Origin: JAZKFT01 sp043760535
GTDB lineage: Bacteria > Bacteroidota > Bacteroidia > Chitinophagales > Chitinophagaceae
DNA: 22,910 nucleotides
NCBI GenBank assembly: GCA_043760535.1
Contig: JAYUOV010000339.1
Coordinates: forward strand, 1-22,910
Direction: 5' to 3'
Below the pieces are notes generated by a model. The model did no database searches and was not told the origin of the DNA. It saw only the letters and a list, made by a program, of their open reading frames with translations. Shown here piece by piece: positions 7,303 through 15,020 of this stretch. The position numbers and the translations under genes are program-made. How positions within the stretch are numbered: position 1 is the stretch's first letter; the number at the start of each line of letters is the position of its first letter.

Positions 7303-7449
7303 GTAGCGAAGATAATTGTTACAGTGTATAGACCTAAAGCCACAAATGGTATAAAAAATAAGCTCTAAAAACCCGGGTGATTAAATGAACTGCGTGGTTA
7401 AAACATTTTAGAGTTTTTCAATGCAGGTTCTTTATCAATAACCTCAAAG

Positions 7450-7478
7450 GTTTATTGTGGGCATAACCCACAATAAAC
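7450..7478. terminator. Second hairpin downstream of the GIGT-repeat gene
   Basis: GTTTATTGTGGG (7450-7461) and CCCACAATAAAC (7467-7478) form a perfect 12-bp inverted repeat with a CATAA loop. It lies just beyond the first terminator hairpin in the direction of minus-strand transcription. Without a strong U-tract it may act as a back-up terminator or an RNA 3'-end stabiliser, or be an unrelated palindrome. Confidence 0.5.
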
Positions 7479-7480
7479 AT

Positions 7481-7532
7481 AAAAATGCCTTTGGTTATTA
7501 CCCGTTTTAAAAGTATTTGCCAAAGGCATTTT
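7481..7532 (-). terminator. Terminator hairpin of the GIGT-repeat gene
   Basis: AAAATGCCTTTGG (7482-7494) and CCAAAGGCATTTT (7520-7532) are perfectly complementary over 13 bp around a 25-base loop. It starts 12 bp after the stop codon at 7544-7546. On the minus strand the descending arm ends in TTTTT, so an A/U-flanked intrinsic terminator is plausible. Confidence 0.6.
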
Positions 7533-7543
7533 AGTATTGCTAA

Positions 7544-9010
7544 TTATTGTTTTATTACCAGTACATTAAACGAAATACCCAATATAGGAATAGTTGTGTT
7601 TTCATTATAGATAGTCCAGTTATTACCATCCCAATAAACACCTACATTGTAATTATGGTAGGCACTGGGGCCACCCGGCGGGCTGAAATTGTGCGTTACA
7701 ATCAAAATGTCGGTACTAGCCTGATTTGCATAACTCAGGTTTAAAATGTGGTTGCTGCTGTTGCTGGCAGTAGCAGTAATGGTGAAAGCCGTTTTATTGG
7801 CACCGCTTACTTTCATAAAGCCGTTCTTAATCTCCAGGCGTTCTGTTGGTGCTATACCCAAACCAGTATAGTCGCCAATTCCCAAATTTCCTTCTTTTGT
7901 AAGGGTTAATAGCTGGCTGGCACCTCCCACAGTAGTCGTGTAATAGATATTGAATCTTGCGTCGGGATAATTGCCAATATTTTGCCCCATATACCATTGT
8001 CCGTTAGGGTTCTTGAACACTAACCCTACGCCTTTATCAGTTTCTGTTGTTTGAAATTTTATAAACCCTTCATCGCCTGAATTTATCAAAACCTGAAGCT
8101 TGGTGAAATTATCGATTACATTGGTGCCAATACCTACCGATCCACTATTAGAATTGGAAATATTGTTGCCACTTACAGTCCAGGCACTTGCACCTGCTGG
8201 CAGTACCTGCCAGGTAGCATTACCAACCGCATCACTTGTCAACACTTTTCCATTCGCTTCTCCAATACTATTAAATTTTAATTTCCCCTCAGTTTTTAGT
8301 GCATAACTATTTAAAGAAGGTGAATTGTTTTGAAAAAAGCCCGCCACACCATTTGTATTATTATTGACCCCATAAACCCCATAACCCCCTTCACCCAATC
8401 CCGAAAGTGAGGAGCCTGCAGAGCCATATACACCAGCTCCATAACTAGCTACGCCTAATTCTTTCACAAAACCGGCCACGCCCCACCCACTACCATTGTG
8501 AATACCTAAAACGCCTATCCCGTTAAAATTAGTAGAATTAGATTCGCCTCTTACCCCGGCACTAAAAGGTACTGGTGTAGGTGACAAGGCCATGCCATAA
8601 ACGCCTGCAATGGTATCGCTTCCGTTTACGGTGGCTGTACTATAAATGCCATACTTATTTAAAGCAGTTACATGCAGTGCATGGTTTGGAGAAAGTGTAT
8701 TAATACCCACTTTGCCAAGGGCATCTATGGTTATTCGGGTATTAAAATTGGTACTCAGCTTTATTTTTCCGGAGGTTTCATAGTTTATAATATTAAAGTC
8801 GCTGTTCAGCATTCTAAGCCTTATTCCACGCTGTATCGCATTTGTGGTAACAGCATTAGTTATACCGATGCTTGCGTCAAAACCGATATCGCTGTGTACA
8901 TGTAAATTATTATGTGTAGCAGGCGTGCTGGTGCCTATACCCACATTTTGCCCAAAAACAGAAGCAGAAGTAAATAGTAGCATTGCTAAAAATGTAATTG
9001 TCTTTTTCAT
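7544..9010 (-). CDS. Secreted GIGT-repeat (tail-fibre/adhesin-like) protein
   Basis: The frame opens at 9046, but ATG 9010 is preferred: it begins a typical signal peptide (MKKTITFLAMLLFTSASVFGQ) and sits 18 bases after a candidate -7 box. From there the protein has 488 residues. The mature part starts with NVGIGTSTPATHNNLHV, then has KVGINTLSPNHALHV, SVGIGT and NLGIGDYTG units, the pattern of Bacteroidota surface or secreted proteins whose stalks resemble phage tail fibres. A Gly/Tyr-rich stretch (YGAGVYGSAG, GGYGVYGVNN) lies in the middle. The last 70 residues form a separate domain with VTHNFSPPGG, VGVYWDGNNWTIYNE and SFNVLV, recalling DUF7452-type modules; that label is from memory. No S74 self-cleaving chaperone or sorting domain is seen. 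Its binding target is unknown. Confidence 0.75.
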   Translation of the reverse strand: MKKTITFLAMLLFTSASVFGQNVGIGTSTPATHNNLHVHSDIGFDASIGITNAVTTNAIQRGIRLRMLNSDFNIINYETSGKIKLSTNFNTRITIDALGKVGINTLSPNHALHVTALNKYGIYSTATVNGSDTIAGVYGMALSPTPVPFSAGVRGESNSTNFNGIGVLGIHNGSGWGVAGFVKELGVASYGAGVYGSAGSSLSGLGEGGYGVYGVNNNTNGVAGFFQNNSPSLNSYALKTEGKLKFNSIGEANGKVLTSDAVGNATWQVLPAGASAWTVSGNNISNSNSGSVGIGTNVIDNFTKLQVLINSGDEGFIKFQTTETDKGVGLVFKNPNGQWYMGQNIGNYPDARFNIYYTTTVGGASQLLTLTKEGNLGIGDYTGLGIAPTERLEIKNGFMKVSGANKTAFTITATASNSSNHILNLSYANQASTDILIVTHNFSPPGGPSAYHNYNVGVYWDGNNWTIYNENTTIPILGISFNVLVIKQ

Positions 9011-9028
9011 TTTTTTTTGATTTGTGAG

Positions 9029-9059
9029 CAAACTAAAAACTTTCACTCCCTTTTTGCAA
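9029..9059 (-). promoter_or_regulatory. Candidate promoter of the GIGT-repeat gene
   Basis: On the minus strand, TTG (9059-9057) is followed after 20 bases by TTAGTTTG (9036-9029), one mismatch from TAnnTTTG. The start codon at 9010 is 18 bases further, giving a short leader. The spacing matches Bacteroidota sigma-factor promoters. Confidence 0.45.
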
Positions 9060-9078
9060 CATCATTGAGTATTCGCTG

Positions 9079-9107
9079 TTGTTGAGTTAGGCGAATCTAT
9101 ACCTTCG
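9079..9107 (+). promoter_or_regulatory. Candidate promoter of the ABC exporter genes
   Basis: TTG (9079-9081) and TACCTTCG (9100-9107) are separated by 18 bases, one mismatch from the Bacteroidota TTG / TAnnTTTG pattern. The ATG of the ATPase gene follows 13 bases after the -7 box. It is divergent from the promoter of the GIGT-repeat gene. Confidence 0.5.
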
Positions 9108-9120
9108 CCAAAATTTTTAA

Positions 9121-10023
9121 ATGGCTGCTATTGTTGAAGTAAATAATTTATCAAAATCCTTTGGCGATATCAATGCTGTAAATGACTTGTCGTTTACGGT
9201 AAATGAAGGTGATGTTTATGGCTTTTTAGGCCAAAATGGTGCTGGTAAAAGTACTAGTATGCGTATGATGCTTACGCTGATAACCCCTACAAGTGGCAGC
9301 ATTAAAATTTTTGGAAAAGAACTACAGCCCAACCGCAACGAAATACTGAAACAGGTAGGTGCTATAATAGAACGACCCGATTTGTACAAATACCTGAGTG
9401 CTTACGACAATCTGGAACTTTTTGCCAGGCTTAGCGGCATTAAACCCACAAGGGCACAGCTAATGGAACAATTAGATAAAGTGGGCATTGCCCAACGGGC
9501 CAAAAGCAAAACAAAAACCTTTAGCCAAGGCATGAAGCAAAGGCTTGGTATTGCCATTGCGCTGATCCATAACCCTAAACTGGTAATATTAGACGAGCCT
9601 ACAAATGGCCTCGATCCACAAGGTATTGCAGAGATGCGGAACATTATAATTAGCCTTAGTAAAGAGCATTGTAAAACCGTAATTGTAAGCAGCCACCTGC
9701 TTAACGAAATAGAACAGGTGGCTACTAAAATTCTAATTGTAGATAAAGGTAAAAAGGTGATAGAAGGAAGTGCCGCAGACCTTTTTGACCCGGCTAAAAC
9801 ATTGGTAAGCTTGCAAACAGCTAACAGCAATGTGTTGCAACAATTGGAGTCAACCGTTTTTGCCAAAAAATTTCAGAAGCTTATTGGCCATGAAATGATT
9901 TTTGAAATGCACCGTAATGAAATTCCCTCTTTCAATGCTCTTTTGGTAGAAAAGGGCATTGCTGTAACATCACTAACGCCACGCCATTCTTTAGAAGATT
10001 ATTTTTTGAGATTAACGGCGTAA
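9121..10023 (+). CDS. ABC transporter ATP-binding protein (BcrA/CcmA-type exporter)
   Basis: A 300-residue ATPase with Walker A GQNGAGKST (37-45), signature FSQGMKQ (134-140), Walker B LVILDEP (154-160), D-loop GLDP and switch His192 in SSHLL. The segment VGAIIERPDLY (79-89) has Glu where many ABC proteins have the Q-loop Gln, as is common in the bacitracin/lantibiotic-type (BcrA) exporter ATPases. About 80 C-terminal residues follow the ATPase core, a feature of this subgroup. The permease gene lies 80 bp downstream on the same strand, so the two form one exporter. The substrate cannot be read from the sequence; drugs, peptides and membrane lipids are all possible. It probably acts as a homodimer at the inner membrane. 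Confidence 0.9.
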   Translation: MAAIVEVNNLSKSFGDINAVNDLSFTVNEGDVYGFLGQNGAGKSTSMRMMLTLITPTSGSIKIFGKELQPNRNEILKQVGAIIERPDLYKYLSAYDNLELFARLSGIKPTRAQLMEQLDKVGIAQRAKSKTKTFSQGMKQRLGIAIALIHNPKLVILDEPTNGLDPQGIAEMRNIIISLSKEHCKTVIVSSHLLNEIEQVATKILIVDKGKKVIEGSAADLFDPAKTLVSLQTANSNVLQQLESTVFAKKFQKLIGHEMIFEMHRNEIPSFNALLVEKGIAVTSLTPRHSLEDYFLRLTA

Positions 10024-10103
10024 CCCTTTCAGGTCATTGGGTCAATAAGTCAGTTGTCATTGGCAATATCATAAATTATACATCACAAATCATACATCTT
10101 TTC

Positions 10104-10991
10104 ATGTTCGAACTTTTTAAAATTGAGCTCTACAAAATTTTCCGCAAGCCCCGCACCTACATTAGTTTTATAGCTATATTTTTAGTAGTTGGGTTACTGC
10201 AAATAGCATTTATTACCGATGGAGAAACCCTGTCTGAGTTGCTGTTTAGTGGCTTAAAGGGCATGTTCGATTTTACGGGCGGCAGCCTCATTAATGGGTA
10301 TTTTGTTTGTTACCTGATTTTAAATACATTATTAATACAAGTGCCGCTGCTTGTGGCTTTAGTTACCGGCGACATGATAAGTGGCGAAGCCAATATGGGC
10401 ACATTGCGGCTTATGCTTACCAAACCCATCAGCCGCAATCAGATAATGCTGGCGAAGTTTTCGGCTGGTATTTTTTATACTTTTTTGCTGCTCGTTTGGA
10501 TGGCGTTAATCAGCCTTTTTTTAAGCGTATTCGTTTTTGGCCGCGACGATTTAATCATCGGTAAGAGTTTTAACATCGTACATCTGATGGTAGATAATGA
10601 GGGGGATGATATTTTCTGGCGTTACCTGTGTGCCTTTGCATTGGCGTTTTTGGCTTTAAGTACAGTGGCGGCACTTTCTTTTATGCTTAGCGTTTTTGCC
10701 GAAAATTCCATAGGCCCTATTGTTAGTACCATGAGCATTATTATTGTATTCACCATTATCAGCACTATGGATATGCCGCTTTTTCAAAAAATAAATCCAT
10801 TCCTTTTTACCAGTTATATGACGGCGTGGAAAGGCTTTTTTAACATGGCCAGTAACGATGATGGTGGCATACGTGGCTCCATTTATAGCTTGCTTGCAAT
10901 ACTAAAAGCCGCCGGAATATTAATTGGGCATATAATAGCTTTTGTTGGTATAGGTATGTATTCGTTTAAAAGAAAAGACATTCTTTCGTAA
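10104..10991 (+). CDS. ABC-2 type transporter permease
   Basis: A 295-residue membrane protein with about six hydrophobic segments, near residues 18-38, 66-88, 118-146, 172-196, 203-221 and 262-286. Between the second and third lies GDMISGEANMGTLRLML (89-105), the typical conserved loop of ABC2_membrane_2 / NosY-like permeases that contacts the ATPase. It starts 80 bp after the ATPase gene and is its natural partner. The N-terminus (MFELFKIELYKIFRKPRTY) is the amphipathic lead-in usual for this family. No extracytoplasmic domain is inserted, which argues for a simple exporter. Confidence 0.88.
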   Translation: MFELFKIELYKIFRKPRTYISFIAIFLVVGLLQIAFITDGETLSELLFSGLKGMFDFTGGSLINGYFVCYLILNTLLIQVPLLVALVTGDMISGEANMGTLRLMLTKPISRNQIMLAKFSAGIFYTFLLLVWMALISLFLSVFVFGRDDLIIGKSFNIVHLMVDNEGDDIFWRYLCAFALAFLALSTVAALSFMLSVFAENSIGPIVSTMSIIIVFTIISTMDMPLFQKINPFLFTSYMTAWKGFFNMASNDDGGIRGSIYSLLAILKAAGILIGHIIAFVGIGMYSFKRKDILS

Positions 10992-11105
10992 GGGTTAAAG
11001 GGTTAAAGGATTAGGGATTGGGACTCCAGTGTTAAAAATACAAGTTTAAAATTAAAGCCTCTGTCTCGTTCCTTGAACCTTGAACCCCAATCCCTAATCC
11101 CCTAC
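10991..11105. repeat. Heptad repeat arms forming a 15-bp inverted repeat
   Basis: The left block (10991-11022) has units AGGGTTA / AGGGTTA / AGGATT / AGGGATT / GGG at steps of six to eight bases. The right block (11071-11105) is an exact heptad run, CCTTGAA twice, then CCCCAAT, CCCTAAT and CCCCTAC. GGATTAGGGATTGGG (11008-11022) is the perfect reverse complement of 11086-11100, so the two blocks can pair across 63 bases. The element fills the gap between the permease gene and the dehydrogenase gene and could act as a terminator or be a mobile repeat. Confidence 0.6.
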
Positions 11106-11126
11106 TACTTACCCCATAAAAAATCC

Positions 11127-12065
11127 ATGAAAAAGCAAGTAATCATATCGGCCAAAGTGCATCAGTTTTTGATAGACGATTTGGAGAAAAGAGGGTATGA
11201 GGTAATTTACGAACCACTGATACGCTACGAACAACTGAAAGTAAAAATGGCTACTACGTACGGCCTAATAGTAACTACAAGACTTTTGATAGATAAGGCT
11301 GTGATAGATGCTGCACCCAACCTAAAATGGATTGGCCGCCTTGGCAGTGGGCTGGAATTGATAGATGTACAATATGCAGATGGCAAGGGCATAACAACAG
11401 TAAGCAGCCCCGAAGGCAACCGCAATGCCGTGGCCGAACATACCCTTGGTTTGCTACTAAACCTGCTAAATAAAATCCAAAGCAGCTTTGCCGAAGTAAA
11501 AGAAGGCAAATGGATTCGTGATGCCAACCGTGGCACCGAGTTAAGCGGCAAAACAGTAGGCATTATTGGCTTTGGTAATGCAGGCCAGGCTTTTGCTAAA
11601 CTGCTGGCTCCTTTTAATGTAACCGTGCTGGCCTGCGATAAATTTAAGCAGGGCTTTGGTACAGATTATATAAAAGAAGCATCTCTGGAACAGGTTTGTA
11701 AGTACAGCAATGTCATTAGTTTTCATGTGCCGCTTACGGCCGAAACCAAGCACATGGCCAACCAGAAGTTTTTTAGCTTATGCAAAGAACAGCCTGTGCT
11801 GCTAAACACCTGCCGTGGAAAAGTGGTACACACAGATGCTCTGTGCAATGCTCTGGAAGACAAGCAGATTGCTGGGGCAGGTTTAGATGTTTTGGAAAAT
11901 GAAAAACTCGATAGCTATACTTTTCAGGAAGAGCAACTGCTGGATTTTTTAGTATCGCAGCCCAACGTAATTATTACGCCGCATATAGCCGGTTACAGCT
12001 ACGAAGCTTTTTATAAAATGGCCAAAGTAACACTTGACAAACTGGAACATGCCAGGGTGCTGTAG
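11127..12065 (+). CDS. NAD-dependent D-2-hydroxyacid dehydrogenase (SerA-like)
   Basis: A 312-residue oxidoreductase of the D-isomer-specific 2-hydroxyacid dehydrogenase family. It has the Rossmann motif GFGNAG (148-153) and the catalytic set Arg230 (NTCRGKVV), Glu257 (LDVLENE) and His286 (ITPHIAGYS). ATG 11127 is chosen over the upstream in-frame ATG at 11073, because the extra 18 residues (MNLEPQSLIP and onward) are translated from heptad-repeat DNA, and MKKQVIISAK is a normal beta-strand start. It resembles phosphoglycerate dehydrogenases but lacks the C-terminal ACT domain, so the substrate (3-phosphoglycerate, glyoxylate, hydroxypyruvate or another 2-keto acid) is open. A DUF1015 gene, often clustered with serine-synthesis genes in Bacteroidota, lies about 8 kb away. 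Confidence 0.85.
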   Translation: MKKQVIISAKVHQFLIDDLEKRGYEVIYEPLIRYEQLKVKMATTYGLIVTTRLLIDKAVIDAAPNLKWIGRLGSGLELIDVQYADGKGITTVSSPEGNRNAVAEHTLGLLLNLLNKIQSSFAEVKEGKWIRDANRGTELSGKTVGIIGFGNAGQAFAKLLAPFNVTVLACDKFKQGFGTDYIKEASLEQVCKYSNVISFHVPLTAETKHMANQKFFSLCKEQPVLLNTCRGKVVHTDALCNALEDKQIAGAGLDVLENEKLDSYTFQEEQLLDFLVSQPNVIITPHIAGYSYEAFYKMAKVTLDKLEHARVL

Positions 12066-12133
12066 TTCTGGTTACATTTTAAATTATTCAACCATTTTTA
12101 TAATACCAGCAATGGTACACTATAGCATCATCG

Positions 12134-12167
12134 TTGCACTTGCCCCGTTCGTATGGCGGGGTCGCAA
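12134..12167. other. GC-rich two-part stem upstream of feoB
   Basis: TTGC (12134-12137) pairs with GCAA (12164-12167), and CCCCG (12143-12147) pairs with CGGGG (12157-12161), giving a stem with an internal loop and a nine-base terminal loop. The block is far more GC-rich than its surroundings and is followed by a T-rich stretch (12171-12180). It may terminate the dehydrogenase transcript, be a feoB leader structure, or be a dispersed palindrome. Confidence 0.4.
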
Positions 12168-12292
12168 TCCGTTTATTTTTTGTGCTGCTAGTTGGCTTTT
12201 ATAAATACGGTAAATTAAGTTAGCCCATTTTTTTCCTGCTTCCGTAAATGATACACACTGCATCGGGTTATATTTACGCCCCTTTATAAAAA

Positions 12293-14416
12293 ATGGCAGC
12301 AGCACCTTTACATATCGCTTTAGTTGGCAACCCCAATAGTGGCAAAACCTCTTTGTTTAATACCCTTACTGGGCTTAACCAAAAAGTGGGCAATTTTCCT
12401 GGTGTTACGGTAGATAAAAAAACGGGGAAATGCCAGCTATCACCCGGCATAGAAGCCACCATGATAGACCTGCCTGGTACTTATAGCCTGTACCCAAAAC
12501 GGGCCGACGAATGGGTGGCCTACAAAGTATTAATCGGGCAGGATGAAGATGTAAAACCCGATATCGTATTACTGGTAGCCGATGCCAGTAATCTTAAAAG
12601 AAACTTGCTTTTTTGCAGCCAGATTATTGATCTTAAAATACCGGTAGTAGTAGCCCTAAGCATGATGGACCTGGCTGCAAAACGTGGTACCGAGATAGAC
12701 ATTTCCGGGCTGGAACGGGAACTTGGCGTTACGGTTGTATCCATCAACCCAAGAAAAAACAAAGGCATTCCACAGCTTAAAAAAGTTCTGGAACAAACGG
12801 CACAAAACCTGCACAAAACGCCTGCCCGAAATTTTATAGACATTAAGCAACTGGTTGTAAAACCAGTGGAAGCAATGCAACAGTTAATGCCACAGCTTAG
12901 CGATTATGCCGCCATCCATTACCTGATAAACCACGAACAGTTTTCGCTGGAAAAACAACAGCAGCAGCAAATAGAGCAGATAGAAAAAGACAACGCATTT
13001 AACCCCACCAAAACACAGGCCGAAGAAATTTTACAACGCTACCAACGCATACGGCAGGTAATGCAAACCACGGTGGTAGAGGCCGATCCGTTGCAAAAAA
13101 CATTGTTTACAGAGCGGCTCGATAATATACTGCTGGATAGAAAATGGGGCTACCTGATTATGGTGGCTGTGCTATTTATTTTGTTTCAAAGCATTTTTTT
13201 TCTGGCTCAATTTCCCATGGATGGCATTGAGTGGACTTTTAGCCAGCTAAGCGGCTGGCTCGGCGGTATTTTACCCGCAGGCTGGTTTGCCGATTTATTG
13301 ATTAATGGTGTGGTAGCAGGCCTCAGCGGTATCCTTGTTTTTGTGCCACAAATCATGATTTTGTTTGGTCTTATTACTTTGCTGGAAGATACTGGCTACA
13401 TGGCCCGGATTAGTTTTCTAACCGATAAACTGATGCGTAAAGTGGGGCTGAATGGCAAAAGCGTAATGCCCATGATTAGTGGCTTTGCCTGTGCTGTACC
13501 TGCCATTATGAGTGCCAGAAGTATCGAAAATAAAAAGGAACGCTTACTCACCATACTGATAACGCCGCTGATGAGTTGCAGTGCAAGGCTGCCTGTTTTT
13601 ACCATTCTTATTGGCCTAGTGATACCCAATAAATACTTTTTGGGTTTTATAGGTTTGCAGGGTTTGGTAATGATGGCCTTGTATGCTGGTGGCCTTGTAA
13701 TTGGCCTCATGGTTAGCTGGGTGGCCAAGTGGTTTATTAAAAGTAAAGCCAAAAGTTTTTTTATACTGGAGCTGCCCGTGTACCGTGCCCCAAGGTGGAA
13801 AAACATGTTTTACACCATGGTGGAAAAAGCCAAAATTTTTGTGTTTGATGCCGGTAAGGTTATTATGATTATCAGCCTGATACTTTGGGTGCTGAGTACT
13901 TACGGGCCAACACAAAGAATGCAAGGTGTGGCTACAAAATACGAACAACTGCTGCAGCAGCGGCCAGCCGATTCGCTGCAATTAAGTAAAGAATATAGAA
14001 CCGAATTATTGGAGAATAGTTATGCAGGCATATTGGGTAAATCCATTGAGCCAGCCATTAAACCATTGGGTTACGATTGGAAAATTGGCATTGCACTGGT
14101 TACCTCTTTTGCAGCCCGGGAAGTATTTGTAGGCACCATGGCCACACTCTACAGCGTGGGCGACGATGCCGATGAAAACAATGGCACCCTCCGCCAAAAA
14201 ATGAATGCCGCCACCCGCAGCGATGGTAGTAAAGTGTACACGTTTGCCACCGGTATTTCACTTATGATTTTTTACCTGCTGGCCATGCAATGTATGAGTA
14301 CACTAGCCATTATTAAACGTGAAACCCGTGGCTGGAAATGGCCTGTAATTAGCCTTCTATATATGACGGGGCTAGCCTATCTGCTCAGTTTGGTAGCGTA
14401 TCAGTTGTTGAAATAA
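12293..14416 (+). CDS. feoB: Ferrous iron transport protein B (FeoB)
   Basis: A 707-residue inner-membrane Fe(II) transporter. The N-terminal G domain has G1 GNPNSGKT (12-19), G2 Thr in GVTV (near 39) and G3 DLPG (59-62). The expected G4 motif NxxD reads SMMD (123-126), so the guanine-contacting Asn is replaced by Ser. A helical segment follows with a Gln-rich stretch (221-230). The membrane domain starts near 285 and includes GFACAVPAIMSAR (397-409, Cys400) and MSCSARLPVF (427-436, Cys429), matching the two conserved cysteine sites of the FeoB pore. The C-terminal block TFATGISLMIFYLLAMQC is typical of the family. No feoA gene or FeoA domain is present in the window, which is unusual because FeoA is normally encoded beside or fused to FeoB. 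Confidence 0.93.
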   Translation: MAAAPLHIALVGNPNSGKTSLFNTLTGLNQKVGNFPGVTVDKKTGKCQLSPGIEATMIDLPGTYSLYPKRADEWVAYKVLIGQDEDVKPDIVLLVADASNLKRNLLFCSQIIDLKIPVVVALSMMDLAAKRGTEIDISGLERELGVTVVSINPRKNKGIPQLKKVLEQTAQNLHKTPARNFIDIKQLVVKPVEAMQQLMPQLSDYAAIHYLINHEQFSLEKQQQQQIEQIEKDNAFNPTKTQAEEILQRYQRIRQVMQTTVVEADPLQKTLFTERLDNILLDRKWGYLIMVAVLFILFQSIFFLAQFPMDGIEWTFSQLSGWLGGILPAGWFADLLINGVVAGLSGILVFVPQIMILFGLITLLEDTGYMARISFLTDKLMRKVGLNGKSVMPMISGFACAVPAIMSARSIENKKERLLTILITPLMSCSARLPVFTILIGLVIPNKYFLGFIGLQGLVMMALYAGGLVIGLMVSWVAKWFIKSKAKSFFILELPVYRAPRWKNMFYTMVEKAKIFVFDAGKVIMIISLILWVLSTYGPTQRMQGVATKYEQLLQQRPADSLQLSKEYRTELLENSYAGILGKSIEPAIKPLGYDWKIGIALVTSFAAREVFVGTMATLYSVGDDADENNGTLRQKMNAATRSDGSKVYTFATGISLMIFYLLAMQCMSTLAIIKRETRGWKWPVISLLYMTGLAYLLSLVAYQLLK

Positions 14417-14419
14417 GCC

Positions 14420-14716
14420 TCACTTAAACTTATCCGTCTTTTCATTTCCGGTAATATCTCCGCTGCATCTTATCTGTATTTGTGTATTCAATACCCATTC
14501 GTGGCAGCCCTGCTGTTGCAGATAATTATTTACAGCATGTATGGTTTCCATAACCGCAGCGTAAGTTCCTTCTATTACTGTGGCAAATGGGCCTACTTCG
14601 TATTGAATGCCCTGTTGTTTAATAACGGCAATTGCTTCATCCACCCATTCGTATGGGTGTTTATCTTGTACTACGGGTATTATTTGTAACGAGGCATTAA
14701 TAATGTGCTGATGCAT
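14420..14716 (-). CDS. Thiamine-binding / MTH1187-YkoF-type protein
   Basis: A 98-residue protein with ASLQIIPVV, then YEWVDEAIAVI, and YEVGPFATVIEG, the order and spacing of the MTH1187/YkoF-like thiamine-binding family (Pfam PF01910). Members form a ferredoxin-like fold, oligomerise and bind thiamine or related ligands in the cytoplasm. No thiamine biosynthesis or transport gene is adjacent. Its stop lies 3 bp from the feoB stop in tail-to-tail orientation, with no hairpin between, so the two transcripts must overlap. The gene is divergent from rho across a 304-bp gap. The C-terminal tail after residue 85 (SGDITGNEKTDKFK) is polar and probably disordered. Confidence 0.8.
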   Translation of the reverse strand: MHQHIINASLQIIPVVQDKHPYEWVDEAIAVIKQQGIQYEVGPFATVIEGTYAAVMETIHAVNNYLQQQGCHEWVLNTQIQIRCSGDITGNEKTDKFK

Positions 14717-15020
14717 ATTTTATATTGTTGATTGTAATGTATTAAAACCTATACTTTCTGATAACGGTTTTTCGCTGGTAATAGTTCGGCTTTGCTTTTA
14801 TTGCCTGTTAAATACTTAAATAAATAGAATAGCCATTTTACCACCCAAAATTATTTTTTTGCCCTTTTTACAATGATGCTGTAACATTGCATCGGATTAA
14901 CGCTGAACGCCCATATTATTTATCTGCATTGTCAGCTCCTGTTTTTCCGCTCAACCGATTTAAAATCACACTATTTATTTTCCATCAGAGTTAAGTGTTT
15001 TTCAACTTTAAGATTTTTGT
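14717..15020. other. Divergent intergenic region and long rho leader
   Basis: A 304-bp AT-rich gap between the thiamine-binding gene (minus) and rho (plus). It contains T-rich and A-rich runs, and a small stem GATGC/GCATC near 14875-14893. No convincing ORF was seen. A GATTTTTG just before the rho ATG (15012-15019) is one mismatch from the -7 box but would leave no leader. E. coli rho is controlled by attenuation in its leader; whether that applies here cannot be judged. Confidence 0.35.

Noticed and set aside
10991..11105. Heptad blocks as a CRISPR array
   Set aside because: The units are seven to eight bases without unique spacers of regular length, and no cas gene is present.
12120..12305. 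61-codon minus-strand frame upstream of feoB
   Set aside because: It covers the feoB start and the GC-rich palindrome; the residues GLRPRHTNGAS come from the palindrome itself and give no sign of a real protein.
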